DNA from: Anaerolineales bacterium
GTDB lineage: Bacteria > Chloroflexota > Anaerolineae > Anaerolineales > Villigracilaceae
Direction of reading: 5' to 3'
DNA: 64,000 nt
Assembly: GCA_015075275.1 (NCBI GenBank)
Contig: JABTUU010000001.1
Location: 1-64,000 of the forward strand
A model generated the notes under the pieces. It did not search any database. It had not been told where the DNA came from and worked only from the letters and a program-made list of their open reading frames with translations. The position numbers and the translations under genes were made by a program. Positions within the stretch are counted from its first letter, which is position 1. Each line of letters begins with the position of its first letter. This document shows positions 40,538 through 49,469 of the stretch, one piece after another.

Positions 40538-41905
40538 ATGAAAGTAACCGCCGTTCTCCTTGCCGCAGGGCAGGGCACTCGCATGAAATCGGACTTGCCG
40601 AAAGTGTTGCATCCGTTGTGCGGCAAGCCGATGGTTTGGCATGTGTTGGAAGCGTTGAAACAAGCTGCGACCGAAACGCCTGTTGTGGTGATCGGTCATG
40701 GCGCAGACGAGGTGAAAAAATATTTGGGGGATTCAGCGCATTGCGTGTTGCAAGAACCGCAACTCGGCACTGGTCACGCGGCGATGCAAGCCGAATCGTT
40801 ACTCAAAAATAAAACAGACTTTATCATTGTCACCTACGCGGATATGCCTCTCTTGCGCGGCGAAACATTTGCGCGACTCGTGGAAACTCAACGCCTCAAT
40901 CGCGGACCGTTCAGCCTGATCACCGTTTTCGCCGACGACCCCCATGGCTTCGGGCGAATCCTACGAAATGCCGATGAGACAGTATCCGCCATTGTCGAAG
41001 AATATGTCGCCACGCCGGAACAACAGAAGATCAAAGAGTTGAACGTCGGCGCGTACTGCTTCAAAGCGGATTGGCTGTGGGGCGCGCTGCATCGCATCCC
41101 GAAGAATGAGAAAAAGGGCGAATATTATCTGACAGACGTGGTCGAACTTGCGGTGAAAGATAATCTGCCCGTGCAGGCTATCGTCCACGATGATTTTAGC
41201 GAGACCATCGGAATCAACACGCGCGTCCATCTCGCCGAAGCCGAAGCCGCGATGCGGATGCGGATCAACCGCGAACACATGTTGAACGGCGTGAGCATGA
41301 CCGATCCCGCTTCCACATACATTGACGCGGGCGTGAGGATCGGCAAAGATACGACCATCATGCCGAATACGCATCTTCATGGCGCGACGGAGATCGGCGA
41401 GGGCAATGTGATTGGTCCGAACACGATCATCCGCGATTCGAGGATTGGGAATCGCTGTAAAGTTTTGGCGTCTGTGTTGGAAGGCGCGAGGCTTGACGAC
41501 GACGTGGACATGGGTCCGTTCGCGCGGTTGAGGAAAGGCGCTCATTTGAAGAGTCACGTCCACATGGGGAACTTTGGCGAGGTGAAAGATTCCACGCTGG
41601 AAGAGGGCGTGAAGATGGGACATTTCTCGTACATCGGCAACGCGAAGATCGGAGCGAACACCAACATCGGCGCGGGAACCGTCACCGCGAATTACGACGG
41701 CGAGAACAAACTTCCCACCGAGATCGGCGAGGATGTCTTCATCGGTGTGGACACGATGCTGGTCGCCCCGCTCAAATTGGGCGATGGCGCGCGCACGGGA
41801 GCAGGCGCGATTGTGACGAAAAACGTGGCGGAAGATACGCTCGTGGTTGGAATGCCCGCGCGTCCCATCAAGAAAGTGGAAAGAAGAAAGAAGAAGGCGA
41901 AGTAA
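40538..41905 (+). CDS. glmU: Bifunctional GlmU: glucosamine-1-phosphate acetyltransferase / UDP-GlcNAc pyrophosphorylase
   Basis: 455 residues from ATG 40538 (AGGTG upstream). N-terminal nucleotidyltransferase with VLLAAGQGTRMKSDLPKVLHPLCGKPM, GTGHAAMQAE, VTYADMPLL and NVGAYCF. The C-terminal left-handed beta-helix has hexapeptide repeats and the acetyltransferase end GNFGEVKDSTLEEGVKMGHFSYIGNAKIG, NYDGENKLPTEIGEDVFIG. It makes UDP-N-acetylglucosamine for cell envelope. The frame is open upstream through the tRNA and terminator, which is not coding. Confidence 0.97.
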   Translation: MKVTAVLLAAGQGTRMKSDLPKVLHPLCGKPMVWHVLEALKQAATETPVVVIGHGADEVKKYLGDSAHCVLQEPQLGTGHAAMQAESLLKNKTDFIIVTYADMPLLRGETFARLVETQRLNRGPFSLITVFADDPHGFGRILRNADETVSAIVEEYVATPEQQKIKELNVGAYCFKADWLWGALHRIPKNEKKGEYYLTDVVELAVKDNLPVQAIVHDDFSETIGINTRVHLAEAEAAMRMRINREHMLNGVSMTDPASTYIDAGVRIGKDTTIMPNTHLHGATEIGEGNVIGPNTIIRDSRIGNRCKVLASVLEGARLDDDVDMGPFARLRKGAHLKSHVHMGNFGEVKDSTLEEGVKMGHFSYIGNAKIGANTNIGAGTVTANYDGENKLPTEIGEDVFIGVDTMLVAPLKLGDGARTGAGAIVTKNVAEDTLVVGMPARPIKKVERRKKKAK

Positions 41906-41952
41906 TACGCAATACGGAGTACGAATTACTGCGTACTGCGTATTGCGTAAGG
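41905..41952. repeat. Word repeat between glmU and cdd
   Basis: The words tacgcaatac, gagtacgaattac, tgcgtactgcgtattgcgt repeat over the gap, forming a loose inverted repeat (acgcaatac / gtattgcgt). A related stretch lies in aroE at 13136-13160. Confidence 0.55.
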
Positions 41953-41960
41953 ACAAAGTT

Positions 41961-42368
41961 ATGACAATTACTCAACACAAAGAACAATCTCTTATTGATC
42001 TTGCAAACGAAGCGAGAAAGCGGGCTTATGTGCCGTATTCCAAGTATCCCGTCGGCTCGGCGCTGCGGACGAAATCCGGCAAAACATACACTGGCGTAAA
42101 TATCGAGAACGCGGCGTATCCGCAAACGATGTGCGCGGAACGGGTCGCCATCTTCAAAGCCGTTTCGGAGGGTGAAAAAGATTTTGAAATTATTTCTGTG
42201 GTCACAGACAACGGCGGCTCGCCATGTGGAGGTTGCCGCCAAGTCATGGCAGAGTTTGGTTTAGATACGATCGTTCTGTTGGCAGATAAAAATGGTAATC
42301 TCGTGAAAGAGACAACTGTGAAAAAACTTCTGCCCGAAGTGTTTACGCCGGAGAAATTGAAAACGTAA
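41961..42368 (+). CDS. cdd: Cytidine deaminase
   Basis: 135 residues. Zinc-site motifs are NIENAAYPQTMCAERVAIF (Cys-Ala-Glu with catalytic Glu) and SPCGGCRQVMAEF. It deaminates cytidine and deoxycytidine to uridine forms in pyrimidine salvage. Start ATG 41961 follows AAGGAC; the upstream extension covers the word repeat and is not conserved. Small tetrameric Cdd length. Confidence 0.95.
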   Translation: MTITQHKEQSLIDLANEARKRAYVPYSKYPVGSALRTKSGKTYTGVNIENAAYPQTMCAERVAIFKAVSEGEKDFEIISVVTDNGGSPCGGCRQVMAEFGLDTIVLLADKNGNLVKETTVKKLLPEVFTPEKLKT

Positions 42369-42413
42369 GGCGAGATTTATCTCGCCCCGCGCGTGGGCGG
42401 GAAAACCCCGCCC
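42369..42413. repeat. Two small palindromes after cdd
   Basis: ggcgagat-tt-atctcgcc (42369-42386) and gggcggg-aaaac-cccgccc (42395-42413) stand side by side between cdd and recO. No T tract, so more like dispersed palindromic elements than a terminator. Confidence 0.6.
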
Positions 42414-42427
42414 CTACAAATTCCCCC

Positions 42428-43201
42428 ATGCCTCAACCAAAATTCCGTTCCCTGCGCGTGGATGCGGTGGTGCTTCGCCACAGTGATTACGGCGAAGCCG
42501 ACCGATTGCTCACGCTGTACACGCGTCAACGCGGAAAGATGCGCGTCATTGCCAAAGGCGCGCGCAAGATCGCCTCGCGCAAGGCGGGTCACATCGAACC
42601 GTTCACGCACGTCAAATTGCAACTTGCCGACGGGCGCGATATGTTCATTCTCACGCAAGCTGATACGGTGGACGCCTATCTGCCTTTGCGCGACGATCTG
42701 CTTCTACTTAGCCATGCCGCCTATGCGGTTGAACTCTTAGATCGCTTTACCTATGAAAATAATGACGTTGAAAACCCGGCGATCTTTCGGTTGCTGACAG
42801 ACACCCTCTCGCGCCTCGCTTCCGGCGCGGACGTTTGGCTGGTCCTGCGCTTCTACGAGATGCGCCTCCTAGACCAACTTGGCTTTCGTCCCCAACTCTT
42901 CGAGTGCGTCAACTGCGGGCGCGCGATTCAACCCGAAGATCAGTTCTTCTCGTTCAGCGCGGGCGGAGTCATCTGTCCGCGCTGTGGGCAGGGACTAAAG
43001 CATTTGCGTCCGATCTCGCTGGAAGCGTTGAAGTACCTCCGCCATTTTCAACGGAGCGGTTATGCTGAAGCCTCGCGTGCGCGCCCCGACGCCGACGTAC
43101 AGAGCGAAACCGAAACGCTGATGCAAGGATATTTCACATATCTGCTCGAACGTGAATTAAACACGCCCGGCTTTCTCAAAAGAGTCAATGCCGGCCTGTA
43201 A
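42428..43201 (+). CDS. recO: DNA repair protein RecO
   Basis: 257 residues. N-terminal OB fold with RVDAVVLRHSDYGEADRLLTLYTRQRGKMRVIAKGAR, helical middle, and a zinc site CVNCGR ... CPRCGQG. RecO loads RecA onto SSB-coated DNA with RecR in gap repair. It starts right after the palindromes that follow cdd, without a clear ribosome site. Confidence 0.94.
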   Translation: MPQPKFRSLRVDAVVLRHSDYGEADRLLTLYTRQRGKMRVIAKGARKIASRKAGHIEPFTHVKLQLADGRDMFILTQADTVDAYLPLRDDLLLLSHAAYAVELLDRFTYENNDVENPAIFRLLTDTLSRLASGADVWLVLRFYEMRLLDQLGFRPQLFECVNCGRAIQPEDQFFSFSAGGVICPRCGQGLKHLRPISLEALKYLRHFQRSGYAEASRARPDADVQSETETLMQGYFTYLLERELNTPGFLKRVNAGL

Positions 43202-43224
43202 GTCGTCTCAGTATTCTTAAGAGG

Positions 43225-43270
43225 AAGGGCAGGTCTTCGAAGCGTGTAAGCGCATCAAAAACCTGCCCTT
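43225..43270. terminator. Hairpin between convergent recO and beta-helix gene
   Basis: aagggcaggt (43225-43234) and acctgccctt (43261-43270) form a 10-bp stem with a 26-nt loop. Only a short T-rich sequence follows, so efficiency is uncertain. Confidence 0.5.
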
Positions 43271-43306
43271 GTTGTCCGCTCTACTTTCGGCGGAGATAAG
43301 GTGTAA

Positions 43307-45622
43307 CTATGGCTGACTGGTTAGGATCGTGATGCCCGGTTGCGTTGATACCTCGATATTCTTCTTTACAAGAACGCCCGGTAAAGCGACCCAGGAGGCG
43401 ACACTTTCGTCCCAGCGCTGAGGTATGCCGATCTTGGCTGGATAAGAAATAATGATCTGGGCGTTTGCCGGTAGAACGTCGATGCGCTCGCCGTTTTTGA
43501 AGAGCAATATTTCAACGCCGTGCAAGATAGTCTGATCGCCCAGCATAGAGAACTTCGTCTGATCTTCTTTGATCGGATTTACAACGATCTTATAACCGCA
43601 TAATCCGATGAAAGTTAGATCCATACGGTTGAAAGTGTAATGTGCTTGAGGGTTGTCACAACGAACGAAGTCGGAAAAGCCGCTTCCGAATGCAGGTGCG
43701 GGAGTGGGCGGCGTGGGGGTAGACGGCGTGGGGGTAGACGGCGTGGGGGTAGGCGGCATGGGAGTGAAGAACGGATCGGCGGTGAGCCAATTATCGTATA
43801 AGATGCAATCTGAAACGTTGCCGCCTAAGCCGGAGGGATTGGATAAGTTTACAGCAGTGTCGCAATTATCCGCCGCTGAATTTGTATCGAGCGGTCCGCT
43901 GGGGTCGCCCCACCAATTGCCGCGTAGGTCAACATTATAAATGCCGAAATATGCAGGATTGCTGTTGTACCAGTTTGGGCTTCCTTGCGCGATGGCGGCG
44001 GCATAGAGACTTTGTCCAGTGATCGAGTTGCCTGTGCCGCTGACGTTCAATATGCAGTCGCCGCCCGCGCCGCTGCAATCATACGAAGAATAGTATTCTC
44101 CCGCGCCGTTTGATTCAAAATAGAATCCGTAATCTCCGCCGCTGATTATATTGTCGTTAAATACGGCGCTCACGTCGCTGGAGAAAAATCCCCAAACATC
44201 GGTGGTGACGTAGGCGCCGATCCCGCCAGCGGACACTCCCACTTGGTTATCTGAAAATGTGACGGTATTGAGCGAATCGCCCCAGCCGTTGCCGGCAAGC
44301 GTTAAGCCAACTGCTACGTTAAAAATAGAGTTGTTGGTCACGCTGATCGGTTCGTAAGGAGCGAACACAAAAATGCCGTATGAATTTGCGCGACCGCTCC
44401 AAATTGCGTTCCCGTCGATCACATCCGCGCCGCCTGAGTTGTCCGTATGAATTCCCGTATTCATATCGGAGACCGTATTGTTCAGCACTTGCATACCTTG
44501 AGAGTAATTAGCGGCGATGCCGTCATTGACTTGCGTCACTTGGTTGTTGGTAATGGAGCCTGAGCTGTTCCAATTGTAGATTGCGATGGAAGCGGCGCTC
44601 CCATCAACGTTGCTGACTGTATTGTTGTTTATGACGAAGTTATTAGAGTCGCTGACTTGAATGCCGCGCAGATAGATATTTTGAACCGTCGTATCCTCAA
44701 TAGTCAGATTATCAACGGCGTTTCCATAAATGCCGTTCCGCGCGTTGAGGTCTGCGCCGTTGACAACTGTGCCGCTGTTTATCAAGGTGTTGTCGCCATC
44801 AACCGTTAAATCGAGAATAGTGACGTTATCTGCCGTGATATATAATATGGTATTCGTGTTAGAAGCGCAACTGCCGGGGCAGGATAAATCGAGCGTGCTA
44901 GAAGCGCCTGGGCGAATAATAGTCACGCCTGCTCCGCTGCCTTGTAAAGTGACCGATTTGTTTACGGTAACGTTTTCGTCGAAGGTGCCCGGGTCAATGT
45001 AAATCGTCCAGCCGGCTATAACGCTAGCATCGTCAATTGCAGCTTGAATAGATGTGTAGGAAGTTGTGCAGCCAATGCCTGTGCCGCCCCAACTAACGGG
45101 TTGGACTCCAGGCGGGCAGCCCATAGGATCGGGGGCTGAGAGCGCGTCGGCGGCAGTCTGGCTTGCTAAGGGAATAGGATTTCCGGCTCCATCCGCTAAT
45201 ATAACTCCTGCGTCGTTCATGGCTTGGACGACTTCGGTTACGTCTTCGGCTGGCTCTTCCGGCGCTGCGGTCGGTTCGGAAACGGTTTCTGTTGGAATGA
45301 CCCCTTCAGTTGCGGTCGGCTCAGAAACGATTTCTGTCGGAATGGCCTCTTCAGTTGCGGTCGGCTCTTCCGGCGCTGCGGTCGGTTCGGAAACGATTTC
45401 TGTTGGAATGACTTCTGGCGTGTTTTCTGTTGGAATAGGCGTGGAGTTGACGGGTTCTTCCCCCAATGGAGTTTCCCCTTGCGATGAAATAACTTCTTCA
45501 GTAATAGTCGGTTCTTCTGTGGGAGATCCATCCGCTAGTACGGGGAGAGGAAATACTATGTTTACCATTAGCGTAAAAATTAACATGGAAACGAAAATAA
45601 CGGACTTCACTGATTTAGACAT
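43307..45622 (-). CDS. Secreted right-handed beta-helix protein with Pro/Thr/Glu-rich repeats
   Basis: 771 residues. Signal peptide to about residue 31. Residues 32-130 hold repeated EPTAAPEEP / PTEIVSEPTATE units. Residues 180-620 are a parallel beta-helix (PbH1/NosD-like) with SIQAAIDDASVIAGWTIYIDPGTF, then many N-x-V/I rungs such as FVINNNTVSNV and SITNNQVTQVN. A PTPSTPTP linker follows, then a C-terminal beta domain of about 110 residues. GGAGG precedes the ATG. Such proteins bind or cut polysaccharides or sit on the surface; catalytic residues cannot be named. Confidence 0.85.
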   Translation of the reverse strand: MSKSVKSVIFVSMLIFTLMVNIVFPLPVLADGSPTEEPTITEEVISSQGETPLGEEPVNSTPIPTENTPEVIPTEIVSEPTAAPEEPTATEEAIPTEIVSEPTATEGVIPTETVSEPTAAPEEPAEDVTEVVQAMNDAGVILADGAGNPIPLASQTAADALSAPDPMGCPPGVQPVSWGGTGIGCTTSYTSIQAAIDDASVIAGWTIYIDPGTFDENVTVNKSVTLQGSGAGVTIIRPGASSTLDLSCPGSCASNTNTILYITADNVTILDLTVDGDNTLINSGTVVNGADLNARNGIYGNAVDNLTIEDTTVQNIYLRGIQVSDSNNFVINNNTVSNVDGSAASIAIYNWNSSGSITNNQVTQVNDGIAANYSQGMQVLNNTVSDMNTGIHTDNSGGADVIDGNAIWSGRANSYGIFVFAPYEPISVTNNSIFNVAVGLTLAGNGWGDSLNTVTFSDNQVGVSAGGIGAYVTTDVWGFFSSDVSAVFNDNIISGGDYGFYFESNGAGEYYSSYDCSGAGGDCILNVSGTGNSITGQSLYAAAIAQGSPNWYNSNPAYFGIYNVDLRGNWWGDPSGPLDTNSAADNCDTAVNLSNPSGLGGNVSDCILYDNWLTADPFFTPMPPTPTPSTPTPSTPTPPTPAPAFGSGFSDFVRCDNPQAHYTFNRMDLTFIGLCGYKIVVNPIKEDQTKFSMLGDQTILHGVEILLFKNGERIDVLPANAQIIISYPAKIGIPQRWDESVASWVALPGVLVKKNIEVSTQPGITILTSQP

Positions 45623-45687
45623 GAAAACCTCCGTGCACTATTTAGTTGTTTATGTCGCTTTTCTTACAAAACTGCAAGATAAAGCCA

Positions 45688-45716
45688 AATGTAACATTAG
45701 CGGAAGATTAAGTCAA
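45688..45716 (-). promoter_or_regulatory. Promoter of the beta-helix gene
   Basis: On the minus strand TTGACT (45716-45711) and TACATT (45693-45688) with a 17-nt spacer, about 65 nt upstream of the ATG. Confidence 0.65.
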
Positions 45717-45869
45717 TGAATAATGAGAAATTAAGTCTGACGGTAGTAAAGCCGTGTTTTCGTTCTCTTTTGTTCACAGATTTCGCGAATTGGTCGAATT
45801 TTTTCGCATTATCCGTGCCATTTTGCGCGTAAGATTACTTTGCTTGCATACAATTTCCAGCATAATTTG

Positions 45870-47153
45870 CTATTGCCTAGGGTCTGATTTCTTGTTGGCT
45901 GCTGTGGGCGCGGAAATGTCGGCGACAGTTTGTTTCCAAAAGAAAGCCCAATACATGACGACGGACACAATATAAAGTGCGATGGTGCCGATAAATGGCG
46001 GACCGAATCCAAAACGGATCTGCAGCCAACCGCTGATGGTGGGACTGAACGCCCAGCCGAAATTCCATGCCATGCTGGTGAGACTCGCTACGGTGGCGCG
46101 CGCCGATGATTCGACATGTTCCATCACGAATGTTTCGTATACGGGGCTGCTCATGTTCATCAACGCGAGGCGGATGTAATAGGCGGCGGCGCTGATCCAA
46201 TATAGAGGCGAAAAGCCCAGCAGAATCAGAAATGGAATGGATAACGCTTGTGTGATGACCACAACCTGAATCTTTCCGAAGCGATCCGCCAGAGGCGGCG
46301 CAATGAGCAGTCCGATTCCCATGGCGAGCGAACCCCATGCAAAAAGCGCGCCGATGACCGGGTCGGATCGTTGGTGGACGACGCGAAAAAATACGTTCAT
46401 GAACGGCATCGTCAGCCCAGCCCCGATGGAGGTAATGAACATCGGAAGAATAAGTTTGGCGAGCGTTCTGGGATGTTTGGCGGCGTATTGAAATGGCGCG
46501 AAGATGGCGCGGTCGGCGTGCGCGAGGCGCGGCGATTTGATGAAAAGCAGCGGCAGAATGGCGAGCCCGGCGCTAATCCCTACAATGAAGACCGAGTCGC
46601 TGTAAGCGGCGGGGCTGATAGGCGAGATGGCGCGCAGGCTGCCCATCCAAGTGGGGAGGTAGCCGCCGATCCAATTGCCGACCGAAGCCATCGTCATTTG
46701 TAAGCCCAAACTGAAGCTGAAGAGATAAGTGCGTTCATGCTCGTCGCTATTCTCCATGAGAAAAGGCGACATGGTTACGCCTGCCAAACTTTGCGCTAAT
46801 CCGGAAAGCGCGCTCATCCAATAAAAGGATGCTTCGGTTGTCCAAATAGCCATAGCGATGATGGAAACGCTTAATAAGACTCCTGAAACGATGAGCGATG
46901 TTTTGCGCCCGATCAAGTCTGCGAGGTAGCCCATCGGCAGGGCGACTAGCAGCGCCACAAAACTTCCAACGGTGATGAGGTTGCCCAATAACGCTTCGTC
47001 GTACCCCAGGCTGAGCGCGTAGAAATTGAAAATGAGGCGAAAAACGCCCATTGCCGCGCCGGTTGCGATGACATTTAAAAGATAAAATCGCGCGTTGGGT
47101 TTGAACGCGCGAATGTGACTTGTGTATTCGCGGAGAATATGGTTTGAATTCAT
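45870..47153 (-). CDS. Major facilitator superfamily transporter
   Basis: 427 residues with about twelve membrane segments in two halves. The loop between helices 2 and 3 has the MFS signature form GYLADLIGRKTSLIV, and its repeat in the second half is PLADRFGKIQVVV. The substrate cannot be told; the nearest type is a general efflux or sugar-like permease. No ribosome site is visible before ATG 47153. Confidence 0.9.
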   Translation of the reverse strand: MNSNHILREYTSHIRAFKPNARFYLLNVIATGAAMGVFRLIFNFYALSLGYDEALLGNLITVGSFVALLVALPMGYLADLIGRKTSLIVSGVLLSVSIIAMAIWTTEASFYWMSALSGLAQSLAGVTMSPFLMENSDEHERTYLFSFSLGLQMTMASVGNWIGGYLPTWMGSLRAISPISPAAYSDSVFIVGISAGLAILPLLFIKSPRLAHADRAIFAPFQYAAKHPRTLAKLILPMFITSIGAGLTMPFMNVFFRVVHQRSDPVIGALFAWGSLAMGIGLLIAPPLADRFGKIQVVVITQALSIPFLILLGFSPLYWISAAAYYIRLALMNMSSPVYETFVMEHVESSARATVASLTSMAWNFGWAFSPTISGWLQIRFGFGPPFIGTIALYIVSVVMYWAFFWKQTVADISAPTAANKKSDPRQ

Positions 47154-47390
47154 GGCGGTTTCTTTTTATATATAGATAGGGCGGATGAGGAAGCCGTGGG
47201 CTGCGCTAGTATACCAAGCGCTGACAAGCAGGCGCGCGAGTTGAGGCGCAGCCGTTCTTAATGGATTCATCCGAGGCTTAATCATTCTTCTGTAAGAACG
47301 AATGCGCTTAGTCTGCGAAATGAACGTTGATTTAGATATAATCCAAAAATAGTGCGAATGCGCTTAATGGATTCGGGAAAGGATGAAACG
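47154..47390. other. Divergent spacer with -10 element
   Basis: A 237-nt gap. TATAAT at 47337-47342 could serve the plus-strand gene at 47391, but no good -35 is seen. The word cgcttaatggattc occurs at 47362 and a near copy at 47257. Nothing else is recognisable. Confidence 0.35.
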
Positions 47391-48197
47391 ATGAGGCGAA
47401 AGATCGCAGCAGGCGCGTTGATCGGAATCAGTTCTTTGGCATTAGCGGCGAGTCTGGTCGGCATCGCTCTAGCATGGATGTATAACGAGCCGCTGACCGA
47501 GAAAGCGTTGGCGACGCTTGGAAGAGTCGATTCTGAACTGCGACAGACACAAGGCGCGCTGACGACCTTTGAAACAGAGTTGACGCGCGCGCTTCAAACT
47601 GTCAATGAAACGGAACAAGCGTTGGGGCAAAGCAACCCCGAGTCATTTTTGGAGAGCGTGCAAACTACGCTGAACGATGAACTAGTTCCTGAATTGACGA
47701 CTGCGAAGGAACGGTTGGTCGCCGCGCGCAATGCGTTGAATGCGATGCGCGGTCTACTTGATACGCTCAGGCTGATTCCCTTCATTCAAGTTCCCGTGCC
47801 CGATCAAACTCTGGCAGATCTGATCGCTTCCGCCGATGCGTTGGAGTCGCGAATTAAGGACGTGGGCGAACTGACAGCGCAAGCCTCCACGTTGTTGGAG
47901 AGCGTTGCAGTGCTGGGCGGCGATTTAGGCGGAACGCGCTCTATGCTGGAACGTTTCCTTGAGGAGATTGGCGCTTATCAAATTAAAGTGGCTGGTTGGC
48001 GCAAACAAACGGCAGATTTGAGCGCGTCTGTCCCGATTTGGCTCGATCGCGCTTCTCTTGCGATTACGATTGCTCTATTCTGGTTGGGCTTTTCTCAGCT
48101 GGGACTTTTTCTTCACGGGCTCAGCGTTTGGCAGGGAGAAAACCCGTTGGCGGTGTTGAGACGAGAGAGATGGGATGAGGAGAAGGAGATTGGATAG
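47391..48197 (+). CDS. Membrane protein with long periplasmic coiled coil
   Basis: 268 residues from ATG 47391, preceded by AAAGGA. First membrane segment at about 5-30, a helical heptad-like region from about 40 to 210 rich in Glu, Gln, Leu and Thr (VDSELRQTQGALTTFETELTRAL, ADALESRIKDVGELTAQAST), and a second membrane segment at about 228-250. No family recognised. A helical hairpin anchored at both ends could be a spacer or scaffold at the envelope; function unknown. Confidence 0.75.
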   Translation: MRRKIAAGALIGISSLALAASLVGIALAWMYNEPLTEKALATLGRVDSELRQTQGALTTFETELTRALQTVNETEQALGQSNPESFLESVQTTLNDELVPELTTAKERLVAARNALNAMRGLLDTLRLIPFIQVPVPDQTLADLIASADALESRIKDVGELTAQASTLLESVAVLGGDLGGTRSMLERFLEEIGAYQIKVAGWRKQTADLSASVPIWLDRASLAITIALFWLGFSQLGLFLHGLSVWQGENPLAVLRRERWDEEKEIG

Positions 48198-48245
48198 CGC
48201 TATACTTGTAAAGCGGAATTTTCTGATTACAAAAGGAGTCAAGTA

Positions 48246-49118
48246 ATGAAAAAGAGCATCTTCGTTTTGTTGATCTTTCTGGTTGCATGCGCTTCGCCCG
48301 CAGTAGTTCCTACCGCGACATCGTTGCCGCCCACTATTACAAACACTCCTGCCCCATCATCAACGCCAACTATCATACCTTCGCCAACAATTACTCCTAT
48401 CCCCGATGAACTCATTGATGAAAAGGGCATAACTATGCGTCTCGTGCCAGCGGGCGCGTTCTCGATGGGTAGCGATAGTGGCTCCGCTGATGAAAAACCG
48501 ATCCATTCCGTGACGTTGGATGCCTACTACATTGACAAATACGAAGTGACCAACGCCGCCTACAAACGCTGTGTGGACGCGGGCGTTTGCAACCCGCCCA
48601 AGCAAAGCAGTTCTTACACCCGCGACGCCTATTACAGCACCCCCGAATTTGACGAGTATCCCGTCATCTACGTGGATTGGAACATGGCAAACGCTTACTG
48701 CGAATGGCGCGGAGATAGATTGCCCACCGAAGCCGAGTGGGAAAAAGCCGCAAGGGGTTTGGATGGGCGTACCTATCCGTGGGGCGAAAATATTGATTGC
48801 GATAAAGCCAATTACGGCAGTTGCGTTGGCGATACGACCGAAGTCGGCAGTTACCTGGATGGCGTCAGCCCGTATGGACTACATGACATGGCTGGTAACG
48901 TTTGGGAATGGGTGGCGGATTGGTACGATTCGGATTATTATTCAAACTCTCCTTCCTCCAACCCTTTGGGTCCGAGCTCGGGACAATACCGCGTGCTGCG
49001 GGGCGGCTCGTGGGTCAGTGTCGATAACCTCGTCTGTTCTGCGGATCGGAGCGGGGGCGCGCCCGATGACGTCTACAACGTCGTTGGTTTCCGTTGCGCC
49101 CGTGGCACATCCCCGTAG
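48246..49118 (+). CDS. Lipoprotein with formylglycine-generating-enzyme (SUMF1) fold
   Basis: 290 residues. Lipoprotein signal with LVAC (Cys15), a Pro/Thr/Ser linker to about 55, then an FGE-sulfatase domain: VPAGAFSMGSDSGSADEKPIHSVTLDAYYIDKYEVTNAAY, LPTEAEWEKAARG, YPWGE, GNVWEWVADWY, RVLRGGSW and the final VGFRCAR. The active-site Cys pair expected between GGSW and the end is not present as LCHxxYC; only VCSADR is found, so it probably is not a true formylglycine generator and may be a binding or structural protein. GGAG precedes the ATG. Confidence 0.88.
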   Translation: MKKSIFVLLIFLVACASPAVVPTATSLPPTITNTPAPSSTPTIIPSPTITPIPDELIDEKGITMRLVPAGAFSMGSDSGSADEKPIHSVTLDAYYIDKYEVTNAAYKRCVDAGVCNPPKQSSSYTRDAYYSTPEFDEYPVIYVDWNMANAYCEWRGDRLPTEAEWEKAARGLDGRTYPWGENIDCDKANYGSCVGDTTEVGSYLDGVSPYGLHDMAGNVWEWVADWYDSDYYSNSPSSNPLGPSSGQYRVLRGGSWVSVDNLVCSADRSGGAPDDVYNVVGFRCARGTSP

Positions 49119-49277
49119 GGGGCTCTCTTCCATGATTCTGTTTTCTGTTTTCTGGAATTCTGCGAGCGAAGCGAGTTCTGAATCCCTCTCGCCGAAGGCG
49201 AGTCGCAAAAAATAAGAACATAAAAAACCCATCGAAACAGAACCAACTTTCCCCAACGCGTGAAGCGTAGTCCAGAC
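49119..49277. repeat. Repeat-rich part of the 351-nt gap before glyQS
   Basis: After the lipoprotein stop come ttctgttttctg word repeats, then gcgagcgaagcgag and a hairpin ctcgcc-gaa-ggcgag (49188-49202). No gene, no T-box features and no tRNA-like fold are seen in the gap. Confidence 0.45.
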
Positions 49278-49368
49278 GATGGACAATAGACAGTGGACGA
49301 TAAATCATGGTCAACACCTGTTGGTGCATCAGGTGCATGTGTGATCTATCGTCCATTGTCTTTCCATC
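49278..49368. repeat. Foldback element with 27-30 nt arms
   Basis: The left arm (49278-49307, starting gatggacaatagacag) is an imperfect reverse complement of the right arm (49342-49368, ending gtctttccatc). The inner part also folds (cacctgttggtgcatcaggtg). It ends 3 nt before TATAAT at 49372, so it could carry part of the glyQS promoter. Confidence 0.7.
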
Positions 49369-49371
49369 AGT

Positions 49372-49377
49372 TATAAT
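49372..49377 (+). promoter_or_regulatory. -10 box upstream of glyQS
   Basis: TATAAT right after the foldback arm; the -35 region (49349-49354, TCGTCC) would lie inside the arm and is poor. Transcript leader about 85 nt of caaatc-type word repeats. Confidence 0.4.
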
Positions 49378-49469
49378 CCTCTCAATCTGGTCTCGATACG
49401 CCCTCAAAAAACATTCGGGCTACTCGACCTCCAAATCTCAAATCCAAAATCGTAAATCTGAAATCGAAA

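Noticed and set aside
40961..41956. 331-codon open frame on the minus strand opposite glmU
   Set aside because: It lies wholly across the well-conserved glmU and its spacer, has no ribosome site and no recognisable motif. It is a GC-driven shadow frame.
45066..45719. 217-codon plus-strand frame rich in Gly/Ser/Val opposite the beta-helix gene
   Set aside because: It only mirrors the Pro/Thr/Glu repeats of the minus-strand gene.
49119..49469. T-box riboswitch ahead of glyQS
   Set aside because: I could not find the conserved T-box antiterminator bulge sequence or a terminator; the gap is explained by repeats.
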